A DNA stretch of 64,000 bases from [Clostridium] citroniae WAL-17108 (lineage in GTDB: Bacteria > Bacillota > Clostridia > Lachnospirales > Lachnospiraceae). Shown piece by piece: positions 44,944-53,968 of this stretch. The stretch covers positions 186,001 to 250,000 of the forward strand of contig NZ_JH376423.1 in assembly GCF_000233455.1 (NCBI RefSeq), in the 5' to 3' direction. The position numbers and the translations under genes were made by a program. Under the pieces are notes generated by a model. The model saw only the letters and a program-made list of their open reading frames with translations. It was not told the origin of the DNA and did no database searches. The stretch's first letter is position 1, and each line of letters begins with the position of its first letter.

Positions 44944-46881
44944 ATGAAGCTGACAGAACTCAAATGCACTGCCTGCAACGGAACACTGAAACTGGATGAG
45001 AAGAACCCCCACATAGCGGTGTGCGAATACTGCAGGTCCCGCTATGTGCTGGAGGACGAGGGGGAGGGGAATGTCCGTCTGTCCTCCCAGCCGATCAGGA
45101 TGAATTATGTGCCCCAAACGCCGGGGGGATCAAAGCAGCCTTCCTCATCCGGGAAGCCTTCCGGGCGGGACAAGGAGGGATGGATACGGGCAGGAGCTGT
45201 CACAGGCCTGGCCCTTGTGGTCTTGGCGCTGGTGTTCGGACCGGGATTAAAAAAACAGTGGGATGGATCCAAGGGGCCCGGGCCCGTGTCAGTGACAGAC
45301 AGAAGAAAAAACGGAAGCGGTGGGGCTGTTACAGAGTCAAAGGCTTTGGAGGAACCAAAGGAGGAAAAGGCCGAGCTTACGGGCCTGTTTGGGGACATGG
45401 CTTCCATTGCCATTGGAAAGCCGGCCGGCAGTCTGACGGATGAGGACCTGGCAGGTATCCGGTGGGTGGAGTATAAATATTCCTCCGACCATATCCTGGC
45501 CGGATACAGCTTTGAGGATCCGATGGAGGACCGGGATGCTGACCTTACATGGCTGGAGTTTGACCGGGACAAGACAAAGATCGATATGAAGGCATTGTCC
45601 CGTTTTACGGGGCTTAAAGCCCTCAGTGTGGCAGGATATGTATCCGCCGGAGATATTAAGGGGTTAAAGCTGGAGCGCATCAGCTGCTATGGAAAGAGCA
45701 TGCAGGAGGTGGCAGCTGCCTTTGAGGATCCCGGACAGCTAAAGGATCTGCGTGTCAGCGCGGGACTGAAAGACTTGGAAGGAGTGGGAGTCTTTACAGG
45801 GCTGGAGCGCCTGACCGTCAGGGGATCGGATCTGACGGATATCAAAGCCCTGGCCGGCATGAAAGGGCTTAAATCCCTGACCATGGAATACTGTAATGAA
45901 CTAAAGGATTTTTCCGTTCTGTCCGTGATGACCTGGCTGGAGGAGGTGTCGGTCCAGTCTGAAAACATGAAGGATATAGGTTTTGTGAAAAGCATGCCTG
46001 CTCTGACCTCATTGTCCCTGTCAAGGGCCGAGGTCCTGAACCTGGACAGTTTGAAGGGGAATACCACTCTTAAGTCCCTGGCTGTTGAGGACTGCAGTAA
46101 GGTGACGGACCTGAGCGCCGTATCAGGGCTGACCGGGCTTACGAAGCTGCGTCTGGATGTGCCCTATAACTGTCCTCAGCCTGATCTCAGGGGGCTTAGC
46201 GGGCTGAAAGAGCTTGCGGTATCCGGAATGGATACGGTGGGATATCTGGCAGGCATGGGGGAGCTTGAGGAACTGGTTCTGGAGTGGGTGGATATCGATG
46301 CCACCTCGGCCTTTGCGGGGCTTACAAACCTTAAAAGGCTGAAATGCTCCCGCATTCCGGATACCACCAAATGGGGATTTGTCAGCAAAATTCCGGCCTT
46401 GGAGATACTGGATCTAAACGGTGTGGCTACCTATGAGGACATATCGGGCCTGTTTGGAATGCCTGCCCTGAGGGAACTTTATCTGAACGGGGTGGAGTGT
46501 GAACTGGATTTTGGAAAGCTCTCCCCCAATGGGAACCTGGAAGTGGTGGAAATGGACGGAGTCAAGTTATATAAAAATGTTCAGATCAGCGGCGGGGGAG
46601 GGATCGTGTACGTGGACTATGACAAGGTAAGCCTGGATGAACACACGGACTTCCTTGGAAACTATCCCGGACTTAAAAGCCTTAGCCTGTCCGACAATAT
46701 GCTCACCGGCCTGGAGTTTGCCGCGGCTTTGCCGGAACTGGAACGTCTTACGGTCAGGGATAATTACATAACAGACATAAAACCCCTGGAAGGTCTGGGC
46801 AGGCTGCGCTTCCTGGACTGCACCGGCAATCCGGTGGAGAATTACAGGGTCCTAAGCCAGGACGTGACCATCCTTCAGTAA
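44944..46881 (+). CDS. Zinc-ribbon, single-TM, leucine-rich-repeat protein
   Basis: About 645 residues. The frame is open from 44863, but the protein clearly begins at the ATG 44944 with MKLTELKCTACNG. The N-terminal zinc ribbon has cysteines 8, 11, 27 and 30. A linker leads to one membrane helix at about 79-100. Residues 160-640 hold more than a dozen leucine-rich repeats of internalin type, for example LTDIKALAGMKGLKSLTMEY and LTDIKPLEG-like units. The zinc ribbon would be inside the cell and the LRR part outside. Such repeats usually bind other proteins. The partner is unknown. It ends 98 bp before fprA. Confidence 0.82.
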   Translation: MKLTELKCTACNGTLKLDEKNPHIAVCEYCRSRYVLEDEGEGNVRLSSQPIRMNYVPQTPGGSKQPSSSGKPSGRDKEGWIRAGAVTGLALVVLALVFGPGLKKQWDGSKGPGPVSVTDRRKNGSGGAVTESKALEEPKEEKAELTGLFGDMASIAIGKPAGSLTDEDLAGIRWVEYKYSSDHILAGYSFEDPMEDRDADLTWLEFDRDKTKIDMKALSRFTGLKALSVAGYVSAGDIKGLKLERISCYGKSMQEVAAAFEDPGQLKDLRVSAGLKDLEGVGVFTGLERLTVRGSDLTDIKALAGMKGLKSLTMEYCNELKDFSVLSVMTWLEEVSVQSENMKDIGFVKSMPALTSLSLSRAEVLNLDSLKGNTTLKSLAVEDCSKVTDLSAVSGLTGLTKLRLDVPYNCPQPDLRGLSGLKELAVSGMDTVGYLAGMGELEELVLEWVDIDATSAFAGLTNLKRLKCSRIPDTTKWGFVSKIPALEILDLNGVATYEDISGLFGMPALRELYLNGVECELDFGKLSPNGNLEVVEMDGVKLYKNVQISGGGGIVYVDYDKVSLDEHTDFLGNYPGLKSLSLSDNMLTGLEFAAALPELERLTVRDNYITDIKPLEGLGRLRFLDCTGNPVENYRVLSQDVTILQ

Positions 46882-46929
46882 GTGTACACTAAATAATACA
46901 GTGACAATCTGGGTAAAATGTAGTATACT
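46881..46929 (+). promoter_or_regulatory. fprA promoter with adjacent AGTGTACACT palindrome
   Basis: GTGACA (46901-46906), 17 bp, TATACT (46924-46929) is a good promoter for the flavodiiron gene. Just upstream, 46881-46890 is the perfect 10-bp palindrome AGTGTACACT, which recurs before the XRE gene at 48777-48786. It may be an operator shared by the two loci. Confidence 0.65.
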
Positions 46930-46979
46930 TCTAAACGAAATAAAACATTGATTATCATTTAACGAAAGGATGACTGAAT

Positions 46980-48182
46980 ATGTACTGTGTAAAACGCATT
47001 AAAGATGACCTGTTCTGGGTTGGCGGTACGGACCGCAGACTGGCCCTGTTTGAGAACGCATTTCCCATTCCCAGGGGTATCTCCTATAACGCATACCTGC
47101 TTCTGGATGAGAAGACGGTTCTGTTTGATACCGTGGACCGTGCCATTACAGAACAATTCTTTGAGAATATAGACGCTCTTTTAAAGGGACAGAATCTGGA
47201 TTACGTGGTGGTGAACCACATGGAACCGGATCACTGTGCAACCCTGGGTGAGATCGTGCGCAGATATCCCGAGGTTCAGGTTATTTGCAATGCCAAGACC
47301 GTTCCCATTATCAAGCAGTTCTATAATTTTGATATTGATTCCAGGGCTGTCATTGTTAAGGAAAATGATACCCTGAGCACGGGAAAACATACATTTACCT
47401 TTATCATGGCTCCTATGGTGCACTGGCCCGAGGTGATGGTGACCTATGATATCACGGACAAGATCCTGTTTTCCGCCGATGCCTTCGGCACATTCGGCGC
47501 AATGAACGGAAACATCTTTGCTGATGAAGTAAACTTTGAACGGGACTGGCTGGATGATGCCAGAAGATATTATACCAATATTGTGGGTAAATACGGCCCG
47601 TCTGTACAGACTCTTTTAAAGAAGGCCTCTGCCCTGGAGATCCATACCCTGTGCCCCCTTCACGGACCTGTGTGGAGAACGGATATCGAGTGGTATGTGA
47701 ACAAATATCTGACCTGGAGCAGCTATGCGCCCGAGGAAAAGGCCGTGATGATCGCATACGGAAGCATTTACGGCAACACGGAGAATGCGGCCAATATTCT
47801 GGCAGGCATGCTGGCGGACCGGGGCGTAAGGAACATTGCCATGTATGATGTGTCCTCCACCCATCCTTCCATTATGATCTCCGAGGCATTCCGGTGCAGC
47901 CATCTGGTGATCGCGTCCGTTACCTACAACGGCGGTATTTTCAGCAACATGGAGCATTTCCTCACAGACCTGAGGGCCCACAATCTGCAGAACAGGACAG
48001 TGGCCATCATGGAGAACGGTTCATGGGGCGTGCTTTCCGGAAAACAGATGAGAGAGATCATCGGTTCCATGAAGAATATGACGATCATGGAACAGTCGGT
48101 AACTGTAAAATCCTCATTAAAGGATGTTCAGATGGCTGAGCTGGAAGCAATGGCGGACGCCATTGTGGAGTCCATGAAATAA
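46980..48182 (+). CDS. fprA: FprA-type A-type flavoprotein (flavodiiron protein)
   Basis: 400 residues. The N-terminal metallo-beta-lactamase-like domain (1-250) holds a diiron centre with HMEPDH (His80, Glu82, Asp84, His85) and MVHWPEVM. The C-terminal flavodoxin domain (about 255-400) begins AVMIAYGSIYGNTENAA, the FMN-binding loop. The protein reduces O2 to water or NO to N2O and thereby protects an anaerobe. There is no fused rubredoxin, so electrons come from a separate donor. It has its own promoter and terminator and is probably expressed alone. Confidence 0.95.
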   Translation: MYCVKRIKDDLFWVGGTDRRLALFENAFPIPRGISYNAYLLLDEKTVLFDTVDRAITEQFFENIDALLKGQNLDYVVVNHMEPDHCATLGEIVRRYPEVQVICNAKTVPIIKQFYNFDIDSRAVIVKENDTLSTGKHTFTFIMAPMVHWPEVMVTYDITDKILFSADAFGTFGAMNGNIFADEVNFERDWLDDARRYYTNIVGKYGPSVQTLLKKASALEIHTLCPLHGPVWRTDIEWYVNKYLTWSSYAPEEKAVMIAYGSIYGNTENAANILAGMLADRGVRNIAMYDVSSTHPSIMISEAFRCSHLVIASVTYNGGIFSNMEHFLTDLRAHNLQNRTVAIMENGSWGVLSGKQMREIIGSMKNMTIMEQSVTVKSSLKDVQMAELEAMADAIVESMK

Positions 48183-48250
48183 ACCGTGATCGCCCATTGA
48201 TGATCAATGTTTTTCATACCGGATCAGTGAGATGACAGGAAACAACAAAA

Positions 48251-48293
48251 ACAGCCTGCGGCGCAACAGATGGTGCCGCGGGCTGTTTTTCTG
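48251..48293 (+). terminator. Intrinsic terminator after fprA
   Basis: Stem ACAGCCTGCGGCGC against GTGCCGCGGGCTGT, loop AACAGATG, then TTTTCTG. It lies about 70 bp past the stop. Confidence 0.9.
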
Positions 48294-48409
48294 TATGATC
48301 ATACATTGCAGTACATGAAAAATATGTACCTTAATGAATATCTTGTTGTATTTTTTTTGTTCTCGTAGTAAAATAATTAAGGTATACGGGAAAATTTGGG
48401 GGAGCAGGA

Positions 48410-48757
48410 TCACGGGGAATCAGCTGCCTTGCTCCGCATCAGTTCCGTTACATACCGGACAGCGGGAAGAAGCGCCTTGGCCTCTGCCTCGCTGCAGTTG
48501 TGCAGTTCCCAGAGAAGCTGCTGTTTGGCGTCTCCCAACGCCTCAGCGCCCGGATAAAATATTCTGTCCGCCGGGATCCTCAAAGTGGTAACCAAAGGAT
48601 AGAGAACCTCGAACTTAGGATTCCCGCGGAAGTTTTCAATATTAATAATGGTACGGACATCAATTCCCAGCTTTTCAGCCAGGGATGCCTGGGACAGTCC
48701 CTGTTCTTCCCGGGCTTTGCGGATGACCGTACCTAAAGTTTTAACGTAATCATGCAT
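48410..48757 (-). CDS. XRE-family helix-turn-helix regulator
   Basis: 115 residues. The helix-turn-helix (about 8-62) has LGTVIRKAREEQGLSQASLA, LGIDVRTIINIENF and PKFEVLYPLVTTL. The remaining 45 residues are helical with no clear ligand domain. It lies convergent to fprA and divergent from the diguanylate cyclase. The palindrome AGTGTACACT lies 20 bp upstream of its start and again before the fprA promoter. This suggests autoregulation and a possible fprA target, which is inference. Confidence 0.88.
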   Translation of the reverse strand: MHDYVKTLGTVIRKAREEQGLSQASLAEKLGIDVRTIINIENFRGNPKFEVLYPLVTTLRIPADRIFYPGAEALGDAKQQLLWELHNCSEAEAKALLPAVRYVTELMRSKAADSP

Positions 48758-48776
48758 TGTGATTCACCTCAATACT

Positions 48777-48786
48777 AGTGTACACT
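48777..48786. promoter_or_regulatory. Second copy of the AGTGTACACT palindrome
   Basis: Perfect 10-bp palindrome in the divergent region between the XRE gene and the diguanylate cyclase gene, identical to the copy at 46881-46890. Confidence 0.5.
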
Positions 48787-48929
48787 ACAGTTCTCATATT
48801 ATGAATTACTATGGGATACATATATTTTATGAATTAAAATACACTTGCATACCAGGCACGAATACATGGAAACCTATGCATCACAGTGCCGGGTCAGGGG
48901 AATGTTGCAGGAAAGGAAGAAATTGGTTC

Positions 48930-50315
48930 ATGGATGGGAAGTTGGATGAAAGGAAGCCCCAAAACCGCATGGTGCTGGACGCGGAACGGGAAAAAGAATA
49001 TGCAGGCTCCCTTTCCGGGATTTTTGATGAACTGGTGGAGTGCAATATAGCTACCGGCCAGTGCAGGAGCATTTTTTTTACAAAGGATAAGAGCTGCCTT
49101 TGTGTGAACCGGACCCTGGAGGATTTCCAGGCTTTTGCATGGGAGAGGATCCATCCCGAGGAATGCGGGATGTTCCTGGGGATATTCAATAAAAAACGGA
49201 TGGAGGAAGCTGCCGGAAAAGGAGAGCATTTATACCTGGAATTTCGCTGTCTCAGGAAAACGGGAGGCTACACCTGGACCCGGGTGCTTCTGATACCGGA
49301 AAAACACTGCCGGGACATCATGCTGTGTTACGGGATCGACCTGGGCCAGGAGGACCGGGAAGTCCATGTACTGAAGCAGATTGTGGACCGATATGTGTAC
49401 AGGAATTGTGATTATCTCATCTGCCTGGACGCATCCAAGGATGCCTATACCCTGCTGCGCAGAAATGAGGGGGCGTCCCTGTTCCCTCCTGACTCATCCG
49501 GCAGCTACAGCCGGATGATCGGCTTTTTCATTGATACATATGTGGCCAAGGAGGACAGGGAGCGGGTCAGAAAAGAAATGCAGATGGATCATGTGTTGTC
49601 CGTGCTGGACAAGGAAGGGGAGCACACGGTCTCCTACGGGGTGACGGACTCCGGGAAGGGGTATTTCCGCAAGCGGTTTCAGTATGTATATTATGACAGG
49701 GCCAACCACATTGTGCTTCTCATGAGGACCGATATCACCAAGGAGTACAAGGAGCAGTGCAGACAGAAGGAGCGGCTGCGGGATGCCCTGCAGCATGCCA
49801 GGGTTGATTCCCTAACAGGGCTTTTCAACAGACAGGCCATCCACAGGGAGATCGGACGGTTCTTAAATGACCCCCGCCATCCCCGGGCCGTCCTGCTTTT
49901 CATGGATCTGGATAATTTCAAGAATGTCAATGATACCATGGGACACAGGAGCGGGGACCAGGTGCTCTGCCAGGTGGCGGAACTGTTCCGCAATACCCTG
50001 CGTTCATCTGATCTGATCGGCAGGGTTGGGGGGGATGAGTTTGTGGCATTCCTTACAGGCGTTGTCTCCGAGGAGGAGGGAATGGAATGCGCCAGGCGCC
50101 TGTGTGATGCGGTGGGAGGGATCACGGACCCAATGCTTGGGCCCATGAAACTGTCCTGCAGCATAGGAGGGGCCGTGTGCCCCAGGGACGGACAGGATTA
50201 TGACACACTGTTTGTAAAGGCGGACGCGGCCGTTTATGAGGCAAAGCACAGGGGAAAAAACCAGTGCGTGTTCTATATGCCCGGAATGGATCATTCCACC
50301 AGTTCAATGTCATAG
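48930..50315 (+). CDS. Diguanylate cyclase with PAS-like sensor region
   Basis: About 461 residues. The frame is open from 48759, but the ATG 48930 has GGAAAGGAAG upstream and starts the charged N-terminus MDGKLDERK. Residues 20-290 look like two PAS-type modules, for example IFDELVECNIATGQCRSIFF and a second one starting near residue 150. The C-terminal GGDEF domain (about 300-455) has DSLTGLFNRQ and an intact GGDEF at 367-371, so it should be active in making cyclic di-GMP. The inhibitory I-site RSSD lies at 358-361. No membrane segments are seen. Its 3' end overlaps the convergent asnB by 25 bp. Confidence 0.9.
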   Translation: MDGKLDERKPQNRMVLDAEREKEYAGSLSGIFDELVECNIATGQCRSIFFTKDKSCLCVNRTLEDFQAFAWERIHPEECGMFLGIFNKKRMEEAAGKGEHLYLEFRCLRKTGGYTWTRVLLIPEKHCRDIMLCYGIDLGQEDREVHVLKQIVDRYVYRNCDYLICLDASKDAYTLLRRNEGASLFPPDSSGSYSRMIGFFIDTYVAKEDRERVRKEMQMDHVLSVLDKEGEHTVSYGVTDSGKGYFRKRFQYVYYDRANHIVLLMRTDITKEYKEQCRQKERLRDALQHARVDSLTGLFNRQAIHREIGRFLNDPRHPRAVLLFMDLDNFKNVNDTMGHRSGDQVLCQVAELFRNTLRSSDLIGRVGGDEFVAFLTGVVSEEEGMECARRLCDAVGGITDPMLGPMKLSCSIGGAVCPRDGQDYDTLFVKADAAVYEAKHRGKNQCVFYMPGMDHSTSSMS

Positions 50316-52144
50316 GTTTTCATCCAGAAGTTGATCTGCAGGATATAGGCCATCATCTGGGGGCCTGCCATCAGCTGGCCGTACCAGGGTTTGCCGTAGT
50401 CGCCGGGATTGGACAAGAACAGTTCCAGCTTTTTCCGGTCCAGGAACTGCATCACGGGCGCATGGCTGTCGGACATCATTTCCCGGACACGGCCTGCCAG
50501 CAGTTTTTCATAGGAAGTATCATATGTTTTTGGATAAGGGGACTTGCGCCTGAAGAGGATATCTTCGGGAAGCAGTCCCTTTGCCGACTGCCTGAGCAGG
50601 TTCTTTACCACCCCGTCCCTGGTCTTCATATCCCAGGGTACGTTCCACACATACTCTATGATCCTGTGGTCCGCAAAAGGAACCCTGGCTTCCAGGCCTG
50701 AATACATGCTGGCGCGGTCCATCCGGTTCAGAAGGGTCTGCATGAACCACCTCAGGTTCAGGTAGGCGATCTCCCTGCGCCTGGCTTCCACCGGCGTATC
50801 CTCGGCCAGGACAGGGGTTTCTGCCACGGAGCGTTCGTAAGTGTTTTTTACATAATCGTCCATGTCCAGATACTCCAGGAAGCTGTCGTCAAGCAGGATC
50901 TTTCTGGCATTTAGGTCCATGGTCCAGGGGAACGTATGGGCTTCAAAGCACTCTTTTTTGTGAAACCAGGGATAGCCGCCAAAGATCTCATCCGCGCACT
51001 CGCCGGTGAGGGCCACCTTGTTGTATTCCTTGACCATGGAGCAGAACTGGAGCATGGAGGAATCAATGTCCCCCATGGCGGGCAGGTCGTGGGCCAGAAC
51101 AGAGTCATAGAGCCGGTCGGCCTGGGTGAGATTGCCGCATTCCAGGTAGTGGTGGTCACTGTCCAGAAACTGTACCATACGGTCCACAAAGGGGCGGTCC
51201 TGGGAGGGCTGGAAGGAATTGGCCTTAAAATACTTGTCATTGTCCACAAAATCAAAGGAGAAGGTGGTGAGCTTCTTTCCCTGCTTTCTCAGCTGCGCGG
51301 CGCAGATTGCGGATACCAGGCTGGAATCCACGCCCCCTGAAAGAAAGGTACAGATGGGCACATCGGAGACCATCTGTCTGCGCACCGCGTCCTGTACCAG
51401 GAAGGATGTCTTTTCAACGGTTTCTTCATAGCTGTCCTCATGGGGATGGCTTTCCAGCTTCCAATAGCTCTTAAGACGCAGCCCGCTGTGGGAACAGATA
51501 AGGAAATGTCCTGGCAGCAGCTCTTCCATATCTTTGAATACGCCGCATCCGTAAGTCCTTGCAGGGCCGATGGAAAATATTTCGTTCAGTCCTTTTTTGT
51601 CCAGTCTGGGGCGGATGCCGGGATAGGCAAAGATTCCCTTTGGCTCTGATGCAAAGATGATCTCCTGGCCCCGTACCATGTAAAACAAGGGTTTTACACC
51701 GGACCTGTCTCTGAACAGGCACAGCCGGTTTTTGGCAGTGTCCAGGATGGCAAAGGCAAAGATGCCGTTTAACTGCTTTACAAACTCCGGACCGTACTCC
51801 ATGTATCCGGTGAGAATGACCTCGGTGTCGCTGGAGGTCTGAAAGGAGCGGCCGCAGCGGATCAGGTCCTGGCGCAGTTCCTCCGTGTTGTAGAGCTCTC
51901 CGTTGTAGACAATGGCAAAGGTCTGCCCGGAGCCGGATTTCACCATGGGCTGGCGGCCGCCGGACAGATCAATAATGGACAGGCGGGCATGGGAGAGCCC
52001 GCCGTGTTCCGCCAGATACAGGCCGCTGTCATCCGGCCCCCGGTGGCGCTGCCGGCCGGCCATGTCGGCCAGAACGGTTTCGTAATGTATTTTTTCTTTC
52101 AGGTAATGGTCATGGGGGTTATAAAAACCAGCAATTCCGCACAT
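50291..52144 (-). CDS. asnB: Asparagine synthetase, glutamine-hydrolysing
   Basis: 617 residues. The N-terminal glutaminase domain starts MCGIAGFYNP with the nucleophile Cys2. The synthetase domain has the ATP-binding SGGVDSSL motif and later LTGECADEIFGGY. It converts aspartate, glutamine and ATP into asparagine. The ribosome site is GAGGAGG. A transporter gene lies 58 bp upstream on the same strand, so the two may be co-transcribed. The length fits AsnB rather than the shorter archaeal type. Confidence 0.95.
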   Translation of the reverse strand: MCGIAGFYNPHDHYLKEKIHYETVLADMAGRQRHRGPDDSGLYLAEHGGLSHARLSIIDLSGGRQPMVKSGSGQTFAIVYNGELYNTEELRQDLIRCGRSFQTSSDTEVILTGYMEYGPEFVKQLNGIFAFAILDTAKNRLCLFRDRSGVKPLFYMVRGQEIIFASEPKGIFAYPGIRPRLDKKGLNEIFSIGPARTYGCGVFKDMEELLPGHFLICSHSGLRLKSYWKLESHPHEDSYEETVEKTSFLVQDAVRRQMVSDVPICTFLSGGVDSSLVSAICAAQLRKQGKKLTTFSFDFVDNDKYFKANSFQPSQDRPFVDRMVQFLDSDHHYLECGNLTQADRLYDSVLAHDLPAMGDIDSSMLQFCSMVKEYNKVALTGECADEIFGGYPWFHKKECFEAHTFPWTMDLNARKILLDDSFLEYLDMDDYVKNTYERSVAETPVLAEDTPVEARRREIAYLNLRWFMQTLLNRMDRASMYSGLEARVPFADHRIIEYVWNVPWDMKTRDGVVKNLLRQSAKGLLPEDILFRRKSPYPKTYDTSYEKLLAGRVREMMSDSHAPVMQFLDRKKLELFLSNPGDYGKPWYGQLMAGPQMMAYILQINFWMKTYDIELVE

Positions 52145-52202
52145 AATCAGTTCCTCCTCGTTCTATGAGATATAAACTGCCCGGAGCGTGCTTTGAACAC
52201 GC

Positions 52203-53576
52203 CTAAAGCAGGAAACAGGCTGCAATAAAGGTACACAGAAAGCCCAGGCATACGGGGACCAGATTCTTTCTGGCCAGGTCCAGGGGGCTTACGTTACAGA
52301 TGGCGGCCACAGGGATAAGGCCCCATGGTACAATGGTGCCTCCGCCCACAAAGATGGCGGTGATCTGTCCAAGGGCTGCCATAACAGGTACGGACGCGCC
52401 GGTGGCAAAGCCAAAGGTGCGGGCCAGGGAACCGGTGAGAGGAAGGCCGGAGAAGCCGGAGCCGTCCAGTCCCGTAAGGCTTCCCACCGCCATCTGGATC
52501 AGGGCGGCCACGTATTTGTTCAGGGGGGCATTTTGCGCCAGCCACATGGCCCAGTCGTTCATGATCCCGTGGGAAAATCCCTGGCCCATGATGGCTGCGA
52601 TCCCTTCTCCGCCTAGAAAGAAGTAAGCGCCAATGATGATCACTGGTGCAAAGATGCGGATGGCAAAGAGAAAACCGTCCGTCACATACCCGGTCACCTT
52701 TTCTAAGGACTGTTTCCCGAAACCCAAAAGCGCGCCCAGGCACATGAGGATCAGGGCAGTGCCCGATACCATACTGGTGGCGCTGTTGCCCTTTAATTGA
52801 AATGCCAGCATCAGAAGAATATCCCCCACAAATGCCAGGGGGGTGACAACGGCCATGATCACAGCGGCCCTTCGGTTCTGCGGCGGATCGGTGCTCTCGG
52901 TCTGGATGGACAGGCGCAGCCCCTTTCCTTCCATTTCCTCCCTGTTTAACAGATATGCGCTTCCCACCGTCACAATACCCATAACCCAGAACACAGGCCA
53001 TGCCTGATGAAGGATGCCTGTGGTAGTAATGCCTGCCGCGCCTGCGGAGACAGCGGGTGCGCCCTGGATGACAAAGTCATAGCTTAAGGCAAATCCGTGG
53101 CCAAAGAGGTTCATGGCCATGGCTGCCGCCAGGGGATTCAGTCCGGCCTTTACTGCAAAGGGAAGCATAATGGTGCCTACCAGCGCCACCGAGGGGCTGG
53201 GCCATAAAAAGAGAGAAAAGACAAACATGGTCAGACCCAGGATCCACCAGGTGATGGAGGGGGTTTTCATGATTCTGGACATGGGGACCATCATCAGATA
53301 ATCACTGCCAAGGTCCTTTAAGCATTTGGAAAGGGAGGTGACCAGGGCTATGGTGGCCAAAACCTCCATGAATTCCTTTCCGGCATAGAGAATGGCATTG
53401 AACACGGTCATAATCCCTCCGGTAACGGATTTAAGACCGATCAGTCCAAGGATGAAAAGAAAAGCAATACAGACAGCCAGCGTGTCCCGCCTCATGACCA
53501 TGACAGCCAGGATGACGATGACGCCTATGAGATAGGCATAGTGCAGGGGAGTCAGCGCTATGGTGGATTCAATCAT
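52203..53576 (-). CDS. Putative ion-transporter-superfamily permease
   Basis: About 457 residues with 11-12 hydrophobic segments. The start is the ATG at 53576 because AGGAG lies 10 bp before it; the in-frame GTG at 53585 overlaps that site. Conserved-looking pieces are LWPSPSVALVGTIMLPF and GHGFALSYDFVIQGAP in the first half, with GSLTGLDGSGFSGLPL as a matching loop in the second half. This two-fold pattern resembles citrate, dicarboxylate and Na+/H+ carriers of the IT superfamily. I cannot name the subfamily or substrate. Linkage to asnB might suggest an amino acid or organic acid. Confidence 0.7.
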   Translation of the reverse strand: MIESTIALTPLHYAYLIGVIVILAVMVMRRDTLAVCIAFLFILGLIGLKSVTGGIMTVFNAILYAGKEFMEVLATIALVTSLSKCLKDLGSDYLMMVPMSRIMKTPSITWWILGLTMFVFSLFLWPSPSVALVGTIMLPFAVKAGLNPLAAAMAMNLFGHGFALSYDFVIQGAPAVSAGAAGITTTGILHQAWPVFWVMGIVTVGSAYLLNREEMEGKGLRLSIQTESTDPPQNRRAAVIMAVVTPLAFVGDILLMLAFQLKGNSATSMVSGTALILMCLGALLGFGKQSLEKVTGYVTDGFLFAIRIFAPVIIIGAYFFLGGEGIAAIMGQGFSHGIMNDWAMWLAQNAPLNKYVAALIQMAVGSLTGLDGSGFSGLPLTGSLARTFGFATGASVPVMAALGQITAIFVGGGTIVPWGLIPVAAICNVSPLDLARKNLVPVCLGFLCTFIAACFLL

Positions 53577-53657
53577 ATGAGTCACTCCTGTTATTTGAGA
53601 ATATAATCTATAGTATGAGAAAAATCAGGCAGCGGTGAAATAATCCTTATTTTGGGG

Positions 53658-53686
53658 TTGATTTTATGGCGGTGTGCTGGTATGCT
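53658..53686 (+). promoter_or_regulatory. Likely mgtE promoter
   Basis: TTGATT at 53658-53663, a 17-bp spacer and TATGCT at 53681-53686. It would give a leader of about 275 nt before mgtE. Confidence 0.55.
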
Positions 53687-53729
53687 TAAATAACGGAATA
53701 AAATAAACAATGAAAGGAAGTGAACCTAA

Positions 53730-53834
53730 GTGGAAGGTCGAAGTCGTAAGATGGAAGCAGACAATTATCATAAGCGTGTGGTAGTGGGAGCTGTTATGGC
53801 GGCTTTGGTCCCGCTTTGCTTTCACTGCCGTTAA
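53730..53834 (+). CDS. Possible 34-residue leader ORF before mgtE
   Basis: A GTG-started ORF with AAAGGAAG 8-10 bp upstream. It encodes a short basic peptide ending MAALVPLCFHCR; an in-frame ATG lies at 53751. It sits between the likely promoter and a terminator-like hairpin, the position of a regulatory leader peptide. It could also be chance. Confidence 0.3.
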   Translation: MEGRSRKMEADNYHKRVVVGAVMAALVPLCFHCR

Positions 53835-53882
53835 CAGACTGATACAGGGCGCCTTTGCGCGTCTCCTCATGCGTTTATGATG

Positions 53883-53926
53883 ATAGCCATGGATTACGGA
53901 AGGTTTCTGTAATTATGGCTATTTTG
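53883..53926 (+). promoter_or_regulatory. Terminator-like hairpin in the mgtE leader
   Basis: ATAGCCATGGATTACGGA can pair with TCTGTAATTATGGCTAT (about 15 pairs), followed by TTTTG. It lies 43 bp before the mgtE start, where it could act as an attenuator. I found none of the conserved M-box (magnesium riboswitch) sequence that I know. Confidence 0.45.
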
Positions 53927-53968
53927 TGTGCTGCTTTCATGGATTGTACCGTTCATGAAAGGAATAAG

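Noticed and set aside
46930-46979. Fur/PerR box before fprA
   Set aside because: TTGATTATCATTT resembles part of a Fur-type site but lacks the full inverted repeat, so the support is too weak.
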